The notes: generated by a model from the letters alone, not told the origin. 64,000 bases of DNA from Kosakonia oryziphila (GCF_900094795.1 NZ_FMBC01000003.1:1-64000), one strand, 5' to 3'; shown: positions 49,345 through 60,526, counted from the first letter of the stretch. Made by a program: numbers and translations.

Positions 49345-49899
49345 ATGAAAACGATTGAAGTTGATGATGAGCTCTATAGTTATATTGCCAGCCACACTAA
49401 ACATATCGGCGAGAGCGCATCCGACATTTTACGGCGCATGTTGAAATTTTCCGCCGTATCATCGGTACAGCCAGCCGCTTCTCTTGCACCGGTAAAAGAG
49501 CCGCGTACCGTCGTCACTGTCGAAAGCATCAAACCGGCTAATACCGCAAAAGATAAAGTCCGCGCCGTGCGTGAACTGCTCCTCTCTGATGAATATGCCG
49601 AGCAGAAAAAGGCCGTCAATCGTTTCCTGATGGTGCTGTCTACCCTCTATTCACTCGACGACAAAGGCTTTACGGAATCCACTGAATCATTGCACGGGCG
49701 CACAAGAGTATACTTTGCCGTCAATGAGCAAACCCTGCTGCAGAACGGCAACCAGACCAAACCGAAGCAGGTGCCGAACACCCCTTACTGGGTCATCACT
49801 AACACCAATACGGGCCGTAAATGCAGCATGATTGAGCACATCATGCAGTCAATGCAGTTCCCGGCGGAATTGATTGAAAAAGTTTGCGGTACAATTTAA
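49345..49899 (+). CDS. seqA: Negative regulator of replication initiation SeqA
   Basis: SeqA binds hemimethylated GATC sites and sequesters oriC after initiation. The 184 residues have the N-terminal oligomerisation domain (about 1-35, MKTIEVDDELYSYIA) and the C-terminal DNA-binding domain (about 70-184) with TPYWVITNTNTGRK, the part that contacts methylated GATC. It is three residues longer than K-12, in the linker. The gap to pgm is 24 bases, consistent with the seqA-pgm operon. Confidence 0.96.
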   Translation: MKTIEVDDELYSYIASHTKHIGESASDILRRMLKFSAVSSVQPAASLAPVKEPRTVVTVESIKPANTAKDKVRAVRELLLSDEYAEQKKAVNRFLMVLSTLYSLDDKGFTESTESLHGRTRVYFAVNEQTLLQNGNQTKPKQVPNTPYWVITNTNTGRKCSMIEHIMQSMQFPAELIEKVCGTI

Positions 49900-49923
49900 T
49901 CCTTGCATCGAAAGGACCAGGCA

Positions 49924-51564
49924 ATGGCTAACCACCCGCGTGCGGGTCAACCTGCACAACAGGGCGATTTGATTAACGTCGCCCAGCTTACTGCGCAGTA
50001 CTATGTGTTGAAACCTGAAGTCGGCAATTCAGAACATGCGGTGAAATTCGGCACTTCCGGCCACCGAGGCAGTGCTCATCGTCACAGTTTCAACGAGCCA
50101 CACATTCTGGCTATCGCTCAGGCGATTGCTGAAGAGCGTGCAAAAAATGGGATTACCGGGCCGTGTTATGTGGGTAAAGATACCCATGCGCTGTCTGAAC
50201 CGGCGTTTATCTCCGTGCTGGAAGTGCTGACAGCAAACGGTGTGGATGTGATCGTGCAGGAAAATAACGGCTTCACGCCGACGCCTGCTATCTCAAATGC
50301 CATTCTGGTACACAACAAAAACGGCGGCGCGCAGGCGGACGGTATCGTTATCACCCCGTCGCATAACCCGCCGGAAGATGGTGGTATCAAGTACAACCCG
50401 CCTAACGGTGGCCCGGCGGATACCAACGTTACCAAAGTGGTGGAAGACCGCGCTAACGCGCTGTTGGCGGATGGCCTGAAGGGCGTGAAACGCTTTACGC
50501 TGGATGCAGCACTGGCCTCTGGTCATGTGACAGAAAAAGATCTGGTGCAGCCATTTATTGAAGGGCTGGCGGATATCGTCGACATGGCGGCAATCCAGAA
50601 AGCTGGCCTGAAGCTGGGCGTCGATCCGTTGGGTGGTTCCGGTATTGAATACTGGAAACGCATTGCGGAGTATTACAAGCTGGATCTAAGTATCGTTAAC
50701 GATCAGGTCGATCAGACCTTCCGCTTTATGCATCTGGATAAAGATGGCGCGATCCGTATGGATTGCTCCTCCGAATGTGCGATGGCGGGTCTGTTGGCGT
50801 TGCGCGACAAGTTCGATCTGGCGTTTGCTAACGACCCAGACTACGACCGTCACGGCATCGTTACCCCGGCTGGGCTGATGAACCCGAACCACTACCTGGC
50901 GGTTGCTATCAATTACCTGTTCCAGCACCGTCCGCAGTGGGGCAAAGATGTTGCTGTCGGCAAAACGCTGGTCTCTTCTGCGATGATCGACCGCGTGGTT
51001 AACGACCTTGGCCGTAAGCTGGTGGAAGTGCCGGTGGGGTTCAAATGGTTTGTTGACGGTCTGCATGACGGCAGCTTCGGCTTTGGTGGTGAAGAGAGCG
51101 CAGGCGCGTCCTTCCTGCGTTTCGACGGTACGCCGTGGTCAACGGATAAAGACGGCATCATCATGTGTCTGCTGGCGGCTGAGATCACCGCCGTGACCGG
51201 GAAAAATCCGCAGCAGCATTACGACGAGCTGGCGGTACGCTTCGGCGCGCCGAGCTACAACCGTTTGCAGGCTTCAGCCTCCTCCGCACAGAAAGCTGCG
51301 CTGTCCAAACTCTCTCCGGAAATGGTGAGCGCCAGCACGCTGGCAGGTGACCCGATCACTGCGCGCCTGACGGCAGCTCCGGGCAATGGAGCATCGATTG
51401 GCGGCCTGAAAGTGATGACCGACAATGGCTGGTTCGCCGCGCGTCCGTCAGGTACTGAAGACGCCTACAAAATCTACTGCGAAAGTTTCCTCGGTGATGA
51501 ACACCGGAAGCTGATTGAAAAAGAAGCGGTAGAAATTGTCAGCGAAGTGCTGAAAAACGCGTAA
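49924..51564 (+). CDS. pgm: Phosphoglucomutase (alpha-D-glucose)
   Basis: Pgm interconverts glucose-1-phosphate and glucose-6-phosphate. The ATG at 49924 follows AAAGGACC and gives 546 residues as in K-12; the frame opening at 49903 overshoots. The active-site phosphoserine loop is [13 protein letters not shown] (serine near 146), the metal-binding DPDYDRHG loop is near 304, the sugar-binding GGEESAG is near 392, and the phosphate-binding [10 protein letters not shown] is near 510. Confidence 0.97.
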   Translation: MANHPRAGQPAQQGDLINVAQLTAQYYVLKPEVGNSEHAVKFGTSGHRGSAHRHSFNEPHILAIAQAIAEERAKNGITGPCYVGKDTHALSEPAFISVLEVLTANGVDVIVQENNGFTPTPAISNAILVHNKNGGAQADGIVITPSHNPPEDGGIKYNPPNGGPADTNVTKVVEDRANALLADGLKGVKRFTLDAALASGHVTEKDLVQPFIEGLADIVDMAAIQKAGLKLGVDPLGGSGIEYWKRIAEYYKLDLSIVNDQVDQTFRFMHLDKDGAIRMDCSSECAMAGLLALRDKFDLAFANDPDYDRHGIVTPAGLMNPNHYLAVAINYLFQHRPQWGKDVAVGKTLVSSAMIDRVVNDLGRKLVEVPVGFKWFVDGLHDGSFGFGGEESAGASFLRFDGTPWSTDKDGIIMCLLAAEITAVTGKNPQQHYDELAVRFGAPSYNRLQASASSAQKAALSKLSPEMVSASTLAGDPITARLTAAPGNGASIGGLKVMTDNGWFAARPSGTEDAYKIYCESFLGDEHRKLIEKEAVEIVSEVLKNA

Positions 51565-51580
51565 AAAAATACGTAACAGA

Positions 51581-51606
51581 AAGGCTCCTTCGGGAGCCTT
51601 AATTTT
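51581..51606 (+). terminator. Rho-independent terminator of seqA-pgm
   Basis: An AAGGCTCC/GGAGCCTT stem with a TTCG tetraloop is followed by AATTTTCT, 17 bases after the pgm stop. Confidence 0.8.
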
Positions 51607-51648
51607 CTGTGGAGCGGGCGCTGCCCTGGCAAATTTCCCGCTGCAAAC

Positions 51649-52080
51649 TTACCCCAGCGCTACCATCAGCGCACCGGCAGTAATTAACGCCACACCTGCT
51701 GCCGCAACCAGCGAGACTTTCTCGCCAAACAGGATCACGGCCAGGATCACGGCAAACACCACGCTCAGCTTGTCGATGGGAGCAACCCGCGACACGTTGC
51801 CGCTTTTGATCGCCATAAAATAGAACAGCCACGACAGCGCGCCCGCAATGCCGCTTAGCACCACAAACAGTAGCGCTTTTTTATCGGCCAGCACGGTGGC
51901 GACCAGCGACAATTTGCCTTGCACCACGACCACACCGACCAGAAATAGGGCCATTACCACCGCACGGATTGCCGTGGCGGTATTGGCGTCGAGATGTTGC
52001 AAACCGATCTTGCCGAAAATAGCCACCAACGCAGCGGTCACCGCCGATAACAACGCATAAATTAGCCAGGCGCTCATCAT
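51649..52080 (-). CDS. Half-size EamA/DMT-family membrane protein, 143 aa
   Basis: The 143 residues form a single EamA repeat with about five hydrophobic helices and little else. Family hallmarks are the N-terminal LSAVTAALVAIFGKIGL helix with its basic turn, and the later LSWLFYFMAIKSGNVSRVAPIDKLS segment, in which glycines and a proline-containing turn are conserved. Such half-size proteins usually need to dimerise to form a ten-helix exporter; the substrate is unknown. A GGAGAG site precedes two adjacent ATG codons (52080 or 52077). It lies between pgm and kdpE, where K-12 and Salmonella have speF-potE. Confidence 0.8.
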   Translation of the reverse strand: MMSAWLIYALLSAVTAALVAIFGKIGLQHLDANTATAIRAVVMALFLVGVVVVQGKLSLVATVLADKKALLFVVLSGIAGALSWLFYFMAIKSGNVSRVAPIDKLSVVFAVILAVILFGEKVSLVAAAGVALITAGALMVALG

Positions 52081-52110
52081 TACTCTCCTAAAAAACAGCA
52101 GGATACGCCT

Positions 52111-52788
52111 TCAAAGCATAAATCGGTAGCCAATCCCTGTTTCAGTAAGTAAATGACGAGGGCGGGCAGGATCGGTTTCGAGTTTCTGGCGCAGATGGCC
52201 CATATAGATGCGCAGGTAGTGGCTGTGCTCGATGGCATTCGGCCCCCAGATCTGGCTTAGCAATTGTCTCTGAGTTAATACTTTGCCGTGATTATTCAGC
52301 AGCACGGCCAGCAGGCGAAATTCAATTGGTGTCAGATGGATCTCTTCCTCACCGCGCTGAATGCGGCGGTTAGCCAGATCGACGCGAATATCGGCAAAGG
52401 CCACCACAGGTTCGCCGGGGGTTGCGGTCGCATGACGGCGCAGGGCAACACGCAGACGGGCCTGCAACTCGCCAATACCAAACGGTTTGCTGAGGTAATC
52501 ATCGGCTCCGGCATCAAGAGCCGCAATTTTGTCGCTCTCTTCAGCACGCGCCGAAAGGACAATCACCGGCATCTGGCTCCACTGGCGCAAATCGCGGATA
52601 AAGTCCAGGCCATCGCCATCCGGCAGCCCCAAATCGAGGATCACCAGATCGGGTTTGCGGGTGGCGGCTTCAATCAGGCCGCGCTGTAAAGTCTCCGCTT
52701 CATGGACGCGCAGCCCCTCAGCTTCCAGCGCGGTACGCAGAAATCGGCGAATAGCTTGTTCATCTTCGACAATCAGAACGTTGATCAC
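52111..52788 (-). CDS. kdpE: Response regulator KdpE
   Basis: KdpE activates kdpFABC when phosphorylated by KdpD. The 225-residue OmpR-type regulator has the receiver domain with phospho-acceptor Asp52 (VILDLGLPDGDG) and Lys101 in DYLSKPFG. The winged-helix output domain includes LTPIEFRLLAVLLNN and the HYLRIYMGHLRQKLE recognition region. Its ATG overlaps the kdpD stop by four bases (coupled translation). Confidence 0.97.
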   Translation of the reverse strand: MINVLIVEDEQAIRRFLRTALEAEGLRVHEAETLQRGLIEAATRKPDLVILDLGLPDGDGLDFIRDLRQWSQMPVIVLSARAEESDKIAALDAGADDYLSKPFGIGELQARLRVALRRHATATPGEPVVAFADIRVDLANRRIQRGEEEIHLTPIEFRLLAVLLNNHGKVLTQRQLLSQIWGPNAIEHSHYLRIYMGHLRQKLETDPARPRHLLTETGIGYRFML

Positions 52789-55472
52789 AGATCCTCAGGT
52801 AATTCATCCAGTTGCGGCGGTGTTTCACGGGGAAGTGTAACACAAAACAGCGCGCCCCCTTGTGGGCGATTGCGGGCACTAATGGTGCCGCCATGAACTT
52901 CAACAATCGCCTGACAAATTGCCAGCCCAAGACCGACGCCAGGTATTGCTGATTCCTTAGTTCCTCGCGCGAACTTATCAAAAATGGCCTGCTCCTGTCC
53001 TGCCGGGATACCTGGCCCGTTATCCCACACATCCAGCATCAACTGTTGCGGTGTGTCATGGGCGGTAATGCCAATCTCCGCCCGCTGTCCTGCGTATTTC
53101 ACCGCATTTTCCAGCAGATTGATCAGCACCCGCTCAAATAATGGACCATCAACATGCACCAGCATTAACGGGTCGGGCAGGGCGAGTTTGATATGTCGAC
53201 CGCCAAGTCCGGGTTCCAGCGTTCTGAGCGCGCTGCCGACCACCTCTTCCAGCGTTAGCCACTCTTTTTTAAGGTTAAAACCACCGGATTGAATACGCGC
53301 CATATCCAGCAGATTATTCACCAGCCGCGTGGTATTCAGCACATGCTGACGGATCTCGTTGGCTTGCGGCGCATGGGAGGAGCCTTCACTTGCCAGATCG
53401 AGCGTCAGGATCTCTGCCTGGCCAAACAGCACAGTCAGTGGCGTGCGCAGATCGTGGGAGAGCGCAGCCAGCAAGGAGTTACGGATACTTTCCCGCTCAC
53501 TGGCGAGGCGAGCCTGTTCTTCGCTGGTGGCTAACGCCTGGCGTTCAAGCGCACTGGCAACCAGCAGGGTGAAGGTTTCCAACAGGCGTTGCTGCTCCGG
53601 GATCATCAACTGGCGCAAATTGGTCGGTTCCACAATCAATAACCCATGGGTTTTATGATCGCTTTTTAGCGGCAAAATTTGATACGGCACACCGGGCAGG
53701 GTGTCGGTTCCCGCTCCGGCAGGCTGGCCTTTATCAAAACTCCAGCGGGCAATCGCATCATCCCAGGGCGTCATGCCGTGGGCTTGCGTCACCGCTTTCA
53801 ACTGCCCGTGGCTATCCGGTAGCAACAATTTGCTGCGGGCATCAAAGGTAGACTGGATAAACGTTTCGCTGGTGACAGCGATATCCTTGTTATTGCGCCC
53901 GACCGCCAGCGCTTTCGACATCTCATAAAGATGGCGGGTGCGCTGCTCGCGATAACGCGCCACGCGTGCCTGATAACGCACCCCGGCGGTGAGATTGCCA
54001 ATGACCAAACCGACCGTCAGCATCACGCTAAAGGTCAGCAGATATTGCACATCGGAAACGGCCAGCGTGCCGCGCGGAGCGATAAAAAAGAGATCAAAAC
54101 TGATGACATTAATCACCGTGGCGAACGCGGATGGCCAACGCCCATAAAACAGTGCAACCAGCACCACGCCGAGTAGGTAGATCATCACCAGGTTGGCGGC
54201 ATCAAAAGCGGTCAGCCACTGTTCGGCGATCAGCGTGATGGCTGCGCAAAGGGCGAGGGCGACGGCACACCCTTTTAATTGTACCCGCCAGCGCTCAATA
54301 AATGGGCGTGCATCACCGGCGCGAGAGATCAATGCTGGCGGAGCGTCGTCCAGCGCGATGATCACCAGGTCGAGATCCGGCGCGCGGCGCGCCAGCTTAT
54401 CGGCAAACGGTTCCGGACGCCACCAGTGGTGCTTATTACGTCGGCCAATAATAATTTTACCGAGGTTATGCTCGCGGGCGTAACGCAGAATTGCCTTCTC
54501 TTCCGCCGGATCGGAAAGTGTTGCCGTTTCGGCCCCCAGTTCCTGCGCAAGATGCAGGGCACCTAAAATCGCCCGCCGTTGCGGTTCCGGCAATTTATGT
54601 AGCGATGGTGTTTCGACATACACCGCATGCCAGACGCTGCCAAGTTTGGCCGCCAGCCGCGCCGCCGTGCGGATCAGCTTCTCATTGCCCGCGCCATGCC
54701 CGACGCAGAGCAGAATGGCATCACGCGTATGCCAGACTTTCTCTTCTCCCTTGCGATCGCGCCAGGCACGCATCTGATCGTCCACGCGGTCGGCAGTGCG
54801 GCGTAACGCCAGTTCGCGCAGGGCAATCAGATTACCTTTACGGAAGAAGTGTTCGATGGCGCGCTCGGCCTGGCCACCGATATAGACTTTGCCTTCGTGC
54901 AGGCGCTGGCGGAGATCGTCCGGCGGCAAATCCACCAGTACGACCTCATCCGCGTTGTCGAAAAAAGGATCCGGCACGGTTTCACGCACCTGGATACCGG
55001 TCACGCCGCTGACCACATCATTGAGGCTTTCCAGATGCTGGACGTTGACGGTTGTAAAGACATTGATGCCCGCTTCCAGCAGTTCTTCTACGTCCTGCCA
55101 GCGTTTTGGGTGGCGCGAGCCAGGCGCGTTACTGTGCGCCAACTCGTCCATTAAAATCAGCGCTGGACGGCGCGCAAGGGCATCGTCCAGCGAAAACTCC
55201 TGAATAAGACGCCCGCGATGAGCGATACGGTGCGGCGGCAAAGTTGACAGCCCTTCCAACAGCGCGGCGGTCTCTTTGCGCCCGTGGGTTTCCACCACGC
55301 CAACGAGAATATCAAGCCCCTGCGCCCGCAGACGCTGCGCTTCTTGCAGCATAGCGAACGTTTTGCCCACACCAGCGCAGGCGCCGAAAAAGACTTTCAA
55401 CTTCCCCCGGTGTGCCGTTGCGGCGTGCTCCAGCAAGCGGTCGGGATTAGGGCGCAAAGGCTCTTCAGTCAT
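52785..55472 (-). CDS. kdpD: Osmosensitive K+ channel histidine kinase KdpD
   Basis: KdpD senses low potassium and osmotic stress. The 895 residues have the N-terminal KdpD domain with a Walker A motif (GACAGVGKTFAML, about 30-42), a universal-stress-protein-like domain (about 250-370), four membrane helices (about 400-500), a GAF-like domain, the phospho-acceptor helix with the H-box SHDLRTPLT (histidine near 673) and an ATPase domain with DNGPGIP and GVGLGLAICQAI. It is one residue longer than K-12. It lies 3 bases after kdpC. Confidence 0.97.
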   Translation of the reverse strand: MTEEPLRPNPDRLLEHAATAHRGKLKVFFGACAGVGKTFAMLQEAQRLRAQGLDILVGVVETHGRKETAALLEGLSTLPPHRIAHRGRLIQEFSLDDALARRPALILMDELAHSNAPGSRHPKRWQDVEELLEAGINVFTTVNVQHLESLNDVVSGVTGIQVRETVPDPFFDNADEVVLVDLPPDDLRQRLHEGKVYIGGQAERAIEHFFRKGNLIALRELALRRTADRVDDQMRAWRDRKGEEKVWHTRDAILLCVGHGAGNEKLIRTAARLAAKLGSVWHAVYVETPSLHKLPEPQRRAILGALHLAQELGAETATLSDPAEEKAILRYAREHNLGKIIIGRRNKHHWWRPEPFADKLARRAPDLDLVIIALDDAPPALISRAGDARPFIERWRVQLKGCAVALALCAAITLIAEQWLTAFDAANLVMIYLLGVVLVALFYGRWPSAFATVINVISFDLFFIAPRGTLAVSDVQYLLTFSVMLTVGLVIGNLTAGVRYQARVARYREQRTRHLYEMSKALAVGRNNKDIAVTSETFIQSTFDARSKLLLPDSHGQLKAVTQAHGMTPWDDAIARWSFDKGQPAGAGTDTLPGVPYQILPLKSDHKTHGLLIVEPTNLRQLMIPEQQRLLETFTLLVASALERQALATSEEQARLASERESIRNSLLAALSHDLRTPLTVLFGQAEILTLDLASEGSSHAPQANEIRQHVLNTTRLVNNLLDMARIQSGGFNLKKEWLTLEEVVGSALRTLEPGLGGRHIKLALPDPLMLVHVDGPLFERVLINLLENAVKYAGQRAEIGITAHDTPQQLMLDVWDNGPGIPAGQEQAIFDKFARGTKESAIPGVGLGLAICQAIVEVHGGTISARNRPQGGALFCVTLPRETPPQLDELPEDL

Positions 55473-55475
55473 GCT

Positions 55476-56051
55476 TTATTTATCCTTGAGTGCATCCAGC
55501 GCCAGATTGAGTTCCACTATGTTGACCACCGGACGGCCAATAAAGTTGACCAGCGGCGTGGTGGTATGTTCAGCCACCATTTTTTCCACTTCTGTCACCG
55601 GTAAGTGACGGGCTTGCGCCACGCGCGGGATCTGCCAGGCAGTAGCGGTCGGAGAGAGTTGACCATCAAGGCCGCTCGCCGAGGTGGTAATCAACTCCAC
55701 CGGAACATGCGTATCTGCTTGTGAGTTCTCTGCGCGCAGTTGTGCCACGCGAGCCGCCACTTCTTTATCCAGCTCCGGGTTGCTGCCTGCCAGGTTGCTG
55801 CCGCCGGACGCCATTGGATTATAAGGTGCATCGGCAGTGGCAGAAGGGCGACCGTGAAAATAAATCGGTGCGGTAAAGTTCTGACCCAGCAAGCGTGAAC
55901 CGCGCACGGTATCGCCCTCACGGATCAGTGAGCCGTTCGCTTGCGGATTAAACCACCACTGCCCGAGCGCGGTAGTTACCAGCGGGTAGATCCCGCCGGT
56001 AATCAGGGTGAAGAGCATCAAAAGCAGAAATGCGGGACGTAATAAAGCCAT
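55476..56051 (-). CDS. kdpC: K+-transporting ATPase subunit KdpC
   Basis: KdpC is the single-helix subunit that stabilises KdpFABC. The 191-residue protein has one N-terminal helix (about 8-28) and a periplasmic domain with [21 protein letters not shown]. The family motif ASGSNLGPTN is represented here by [18 protein letters not shown]. It is 12 bases after kdpB. Confidence 0.95.
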   Translation of the reverse strand: MALLRPAFLLLMLFTLITGGIYPLVTTALGQWWFNPQANGSLIREGDTVRGSRLLGQNFTAPIYFHGRPSATADAPYNPMASGGSNLAGSNPELDKEVAARVAQLRAENSQADTHVPVELITTSASGLDGQLSPTATAWQIPRVAQARHLPVTEVEKMVAEHTTTPLVNFIGRPVVNIVELNLALDALKDK

Positions 56052-56063
56052 TTTTTATACCTC

Positions 56064-58112
56064 TTACACCAGGCCAAACAGGGTCAAAATCAGGTCGATC
56101 GCCTTGATACCGATAAACGGCACCACCAGCCCGCCCAACCCGTAGATCCACAGGTTGCGGCGCAGCATGGCGGAAGCGGTAAGCGGCTTGTAGCTCACCC
56201 CTTTCAGCGCCAGCGGGATAAGAAACACAATCACCAGCGCGTTAAAGATCACCGCGCTTAAAATTGCCGATGCCGGGGAGTGCAGATGCATTACGTTCAG
56301 CGTATTCAGTTGCGGATAGGTTGCTGCAAATGCCGCCGGAATGATGGCGAAGTATTTCGCCACATCGTTGGCGATACTGAAGGTGGTCAGCGAACCACGA
56401 GTCATCAGCATCTGTTTACCGATATGCACCACTTCAATCAATTTGGTGGGGTTAGAGTCGAGATCCACCATGTTGCCCGCTTCTTTTGCGGCCTGTGTGC
56501 CGGAGTTCATCGCTACTGCAACATCTGCCTGTGCCAGCGCTGGCGCATCGTTAGTGCCATCACCCGTCATCGCCACCAGACGACCTTCCGCCTGATACTG
56601 GCGGATCAACGCCAGTTTCGCTTCCGGCGTCGCTTCCGCAAGGAAATCATCGACACCGGCTTCAGCGGCAATCGCCGCAGCGGTTAAGCGGTTATCCCCG
56701 GTGATCATTACCGTTTTAATGCCCATTTTACGCAACTGGGCAAAACGCTCTTTAATCCCGCCTTTGACGATATCTTTCAGCGCGATGATGCCCAGCACTT
56801 TCGCCCCTTCGGCAACGACCAGCGGCGTGGCACCCTGACGGGCGACACGTTCGACCAGCGTTTCCACATCGGCCGGGAATTGACCGCCATTGGCGGCGAT
56901 GTGACGACGAATCGCATCCACCGAACCTTTACGGATCATTCGATCCTGCACGTTGATGCCGCTCATGCGGGTTTGCGCAGTGAAGGGCACAAAGGTGGCT
57001 TGCAGACTTTGCATATCGCGTTCGCGCAGATTAAAACGGCGTTTGGCCAGTATCACAATACTGCGGCCTTCCGGCGTTTCATCCGCCAACGAGGAGAGTT
57101 GCGCAGCATCGGCCAACATTTTTTCATCCACGCCCTGCGCGGGCAGGAAATCGGATGCCTGGCGGTTACCTAAGGTGATGGTGCCGGTTTTATCCAGCAG
57201 CAGCACATCAATATCACCCGCCGCTTCTACCGCACGACCGCTGGTGGCAATCACATTCGCACCCAGCATGCGACTCATCCCGGCAACGCCAATCGCAGAC
57301 AGCAGTCCGCCGATAGTCGTTGGGATCAGGCATACCAGCAGGGCCACCAGCACAGTAACGCTGACCGCCTGGCCGCCATATACCGAGAATGGCCACAAGG
57401 TGGCGGTTGCCAGCAGGAAGACAAGGGTCAGGGCAACCAGCAGAATGGTCAGGGCGATCTCATTCGGTGTTTTACGCCGTTGCGCACCTTCCACCATCGC
57501 AATCATGCGGTCGAGGAACGTTTCACCGGGGTTAACGCTGCACTGGATCACCAGCCAGTCAGAAAGAATACGTGTCCCGCCTGTGACCGAAGCAAAATCG
57601 CCGCCGGACTCACGGATCACCGGTGCTGATTCACCAGTGATCGCGCTCTCATCCACCGATGCACCGCCTTCAATCACTTCTCCATCACAAGGAATAATGT
57701 CACCGGCCTCGACCAGCACTACATCGCCTTTACGCAGATCTGCTGCCGGAATATGGTCGATTTGCGCATCATGCTGCGGGGCGCGTAATTTGCGGGCGAA
57801 AGCGGTTTTTTTCACCCCTTTCAGGCTATTGGCCTGTGCTTTGCTGCGACCTTCCGCCAGCGCCTCTGCAAAGTTGGCGAACAATACCGTAATCCACAAC
57901 CACAGGCTGACTGCGCCGGTAAACCACGCGCTGCCGTCAAGGTGGCCTGTTGCCATTGCCACAGTCAGGATGGTGGTCAACAGGCTGCCGATCCAGACAA
58001 TAAACATTACCGGGTTACGCCACTGTACTTGCGGGCTTAACTTGGTCACCGAATCCATCAGCGCCTGGCGAACAAGGTTCGGTTCGAACAGGGCCAGTTG
58101 TTTGCGACTCAT
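56064..58112 (-). CDS. kdpB: K+-transporting P-type ATPase KdpB
   Basis: KdpB is the P-type ATPase subunit that energises potassium uptake. The start at 58112 ([12 protein letters not shown]) gives 682 residues as in K-12; the eight-codon extension to 58136 runs into kdpA and is unlikely. The phosphorylation motif DKTGT is in [12 protein letters not shown] near 307, the actuator TGES motif is in [10 protein letters not shown] near 160, and TGDGTND is in [16 protein letters not shown] near 516. Confidence 0.97.
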   Translation of the reverse strand: MSRKQLALFEPNLVRQALMDSVTKLSPQVQWRNPVMFIVWIGSLLTTILTVAMATGHLDGSAWFTGAVSLWLWITVLFANFAEALAEGRSKAQANSLKGVKKTAFARKLRAPQHDAQIDHIPAADLRKGDVVLVEAGDIIPCDGEVIEGGASVDESAITGESAPVIRESGGDFASVTGGTRILSDWLVIQCSVNPGETFLDRMIAMVEGAQRRKTPNEIALTILLVALTLVFLLATATLWPFSVYGGQAVSVTVLVALLVCLIPTTIGGLLSAIGVAGMSRMLGANVIATSGRAVEAAGDIDVLLLDKTGTITLGNRQASDFLPAQGVDEKMLADAAQLSSLADETPEGRSIVILAKRRFNLRERDMQSLQATFVPFTAQTRMSGINVQDRMIRKGSVDAIRRHIAANGGQFPADVETLVERVARQGATPLVVAEGAKVLGIIALKDIVKGGIKERFAQLRKMGIKTVMITGDNRLTAAAIAAEAGVDDFLAEATPEAKLALIRQYQAEGRLVAMTGDGTNDAPALAQADVAVAMNSGTQAAKEAGNMVDLDSNPTKLIEVVHIGKQMLMTRGSLTTFSIANDVAKYFAIIPAAFAATYPQLNTLNVMHLHSPASAILSAVIFNALVIVFLIPLALKGVSYKPLTASAMLRRNLWIYGLGGLVVPFIGIKAIDLILTLFGLV

Positions 58113-58132
58113 AAAACGCGTCTCCGCCAGTC

Positions 58133-59809
58133 TCAAAATAAGAGGTATTCCGCTACCGGGCCGAGCGCCAGGGCAGGAATAAAGGTCAATGCGCCAACCA
58201 GCAGTACCGTGCCGATCAGCAGGCCAATAAACAACGCGCCGTGCGTTGGCAGGGTGCCTGTGCTGGCGGGCTGGATTTTCTTACCAACCAGTGAACCAGC
58301 AATTGCCATCACCGGAACAATCACACCGAAACGTCCGAAGAACATGCAGAATGCCAGCAGGCAGTTCCAGAACGGGGTGTTGGTGCTTAATCCGGCAAAG
58401 GCGCTGCCGTTGTTGTTGGCTGCTGACGAAACGGCATACAGTACTTCACTAAAGCCGTGAATGCCGGGGTTAGACATGCCACTACGCCCGGCGTCGGTCA
58501 TCATCGCCAGCGCGGTGCCAATTAGCACCAGCGCCGGGGTGACGAGGATCGCCAGCGCGGTCATTTTCATCTCGCGGACATCGATTTTTTTGCCGATAAA
58601 CTCCGGCGTACGACCAATCATTAAGCCAGCAATAAACACCGCCAGCAGCACGAACAGCAGCATGCCGTAGAGACCCGAGCCCACGCCGCCGAACACCACT
58701 TCGCCAATCTGCATCAGCCACATCGGGATCATGCCGCCCAGCGCGGTAAAGGAGTCATGCATGGCATTCACCGCGCCGCATGAGGCGGCGGTTGTGACCA
58801 CTGCATACAGGCTGCTCGCCAGAATGCCAAAACGGCTCTCTTTGCCTTCCATATTGATGGCGCTGTCGCCGCCGAGCGTCAGGAAGTGCGGGTTACCCTG
58901 GAACTCTGCCCACATCACCACGCTGGCGCAGACCACGAAGATCAGCGACATTGCCCACAGCAGCATGTGCCCCTGGCGACGGTCCGCCACGGCATCGCCA
59001 AAAGCAAAGCAAAGCGCAGCCGGGATCAGGAAGATCACCAGCATCTGAACGATGTTGGTCAATGCGGTCGGATTTTCAAACGGGTGAGCGGAGTTGGCGT
59101 TGAAGAATCCCCCGCCGTTGGTGCCGAGCATTTTGATCGCTTCCTGGGACGCGACTGGCCCCATTGGCATCAAGTGCTGAACGCCTTCCAGCGAGGTGTA
59201 AGACTGATAAGGCAAAAAGTTTTGCAGTACGCCTTGCTGAATAAAGAACAATGCAATGACCAGTGAAATTGGCAGTAACACCCACAGGATAATGCGGGTG
59301 AGATCCACCCACGCGTTACCGAGCGTATCCATGCTGCGGCGCGCAAAGGCGCGGATCAGCGCGAATATCACAGCAATCCCCGTTGCTGCGGAGAGGAAGT
59401 TTTGCACCGTCAGCCCGACCATCTGGCTGAAATAACTCAGCGTGCTTTCGCCAGAATAGGATTGCCAGTTGGTATTCGTAACAAAACTGACCGCTGTATT
59501 CAGCGCCAGATGCCATGAGAGGCCGGGCAGGTTTTGCGGGTTCATTGGCAAAATGCCCTGCAACATAAGCAGGGCAAATAGCAGCACAATACCGAGCGTA
59601 TTCAGCCACAGGATGGCGAACAAATAGTGCCGCCAGTTCATTTCCCGAGTATCAATACCGAGTCCACGCCAGAGGATATTTTCGATTGTTGCCGTACCGG
59701 GCAGCGCCTGTCCGGCAATGAGTTTTGCCAGTAACGATCCCAGCGGACGCGCAAGAATAAATAGCACCAGTAAAAAGCTGGCGACCAGAAGAAATGCCTG
59801 AGCGGCCAT
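58133..59809 (-). CDS. kdpA: K+-transporting ATPase channel subunit KdpA
   Basis: KdpA is the potassium-selective channel-like subunit with ten helices. The 558 residues contain the four selectivity-loop regions, with glycines at [26 protein letters not shown], a [15 protein letters not shown] segment and [14 protein letters not shown]. The start overlaps the kdpF stop. It is 20 bases before kdpB. Confidence 0.97.
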   Translation of the reverse strand: MAAQAFLLVASFLLVLFILARPLGSLLAKLIAGQALPGTATIENILWRGLGIDTREMNWRHYLFAILWLNTLGIVLLFALLMLQGILPMNPQNLPGLSWHLALNTAVSFVTNTNWQSYSGESTLSYFSQMVGLTVQNFLSAATGIAVIFALIRAFARRSMDTLGNAWVDLTRIILWVLLPISLVIALFFIQQGVLQNFLPYQSYTSLEGVQHLMPMGPVASQEAIKMLGTNGGGFFNANSAHPFENPTALTNIVQMLVIFLIPAALCFAFGDAVADRRQGHMLLWAMSLIFVVCASVVMWAEFQGNPHFLTLGGDSAINMEGKESRFGILASSLYAVVTTAASCGAVNAMHDSFTALGGMIPMWLMQIGEVVFGGVGSGLYGMLLFVLLAVFIAGLMIGRTPEFIGKKIDVREMKMTALAILVTPALVLIGTALAMMTDAGRSGMSNPGIHGFSEVLYAVSSAANNNGSAFAGLSTNTPFWNCLLAFCMFFGRFGVIVPVMAIAGSLVGKKIQPASTGTLPTHGALFIGLLIGTVLLVGALTFIPALALGPVAEYLLF

Positions 59810-59898
59810 CAGAAATCCTCCGCGTTAATCAGGGCATAAACCAGGTAGCCCAATAACAGGAAAACCAGCACGATGCCGATTATTACGCCTGCATTCAC
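59809..59898 (-). CDS. kdpF: KdpF small membrane subunit, 29 aa
   Basis: A GTG start at 59898 behind a strong GGAGGTGA site opens a 29-codon frame (starting [19 protein letters not shown], ending INAEDF). It forms one membrane helix and matches E. coli KdpF in length and sequence. KdpF stabilises the KdpABC complex. Its TGA overlaps the kdpA ATG (TGATG type), so it is the first gene of kdpFABCDE. Confidence 0.93.
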   Translation of the reverse strand: MNAGVIIGIVLVFLLLGYLVYALINAEDF

Positions 59899-59927
59899 AA
59901 TTCACCTCCAGGGTGATTTAAGGATGT

Positions 59928-60001
59928 ATTGTAAAAGTAGTTTTTTCAGCGCAAAGATTTCGCAAAAATCGCCAGGTGGGGTGTAAAAAAAATATAAAAA
60001 T
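59928..60001 (-). promoter_or_regulatory. kdpFABC promoter region with KdpE site
   Basis: On the minus strand the A/T tract ATTTTTATATTTTTTTTACA (59982-60001) matches the KdpE binding site upstream of kdpFABC in E. coli. A TACAAT -10 candidate lies at 59928-59933, 30 bases before the kdpF start; the -35 is weak (TTGCGC), as expected for an activator-dependent promoter. The remaining 60002-60266 stretch should contain the ybfA promoter. Confidence 0.7.
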
Positions 60002-60266
60002 GGCCAAAAACATTGGTTGGGCAAGCAGAGAAACCTCGGGTAAACCACGCATTAACTAATGGTTAGTGATAATTTAACCGTTTTGTAACTAATTTACCGC
60101 CAGCGCATAAATAAGTCCGACATTGACAGAAAATAGTGGTCGGATGAGTAGTAAAATTACGAATAAAGCGATACTATTTTAACCAGATTTCAGCGCCGCC
60201 CTGGTTTTCTGTAAGGCGGGAACATTTTCCGGTAGTGATTGCTGGCCGGACAAAGGGGAGAGGATT

Positions 60267-60473
60267 ATGAACACATATAAAGCGTTTCCGGCACACGTTG
60301 TGTTGATGCGCCGCGCTTTCGCTATTCTGGCAGGCGTTCTGGCATTACCGGTGATGTTATTCTGGAAAGATCGCGCACGTTTTTATAGCTACCTGCACCG
60401 CGTCTGGGCGAAAACCAGTGAAAAACCGGTGTGGATGGACCAGGCCGACAAAGTAGCCTGCGACTTTTATTAA
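60267..60473 (+). CDS. ybfA: Small protein YbfA, 68 aa
   Basis: The 68-residue protein matches YbfA by length and position beside kdpF. A hydrophobic stretch ([17 protein letters not shown], about 13-29) suggests one membrane helix, followed by a basic and aromatic tail ([16 protein letters not shown]). A GGGGAGAGG ribosome site precedes the ATG. The function is not established. Confidence 0.88.
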   Translation: MNTYKAFPAHVVLMRRAFAILAGVLALPVMLFWKDRARFYSYLHRVWAKTSEKPVWMDQADKVACDFY

Positions 60474-60500
60474 TCGATTACATACAGTAAATCCTCTAAG

Positions 60501-60526
60501 CCACCGCCTTGCGGTGGTTTTTTTTT
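60501..60526 (+). terminator. Rho-independent terminator of ybfA
   Basis: A CCACCGC/GCGGTGG stem with a three-base loop is followed by nine T, 27 bases past the ybfA stop. In K-12 rhsC and ybgA lie between here and phrB. Here the next gene starts 95 bases on. Confidence 0.9.

Noticed and set aside
56953-58182. 409-codon open frame on the plus strand
   Set aside because: It is antisense to kdpB, low in complexity (Ser/Arg/Pro-rich) and lacks a ribosome site.
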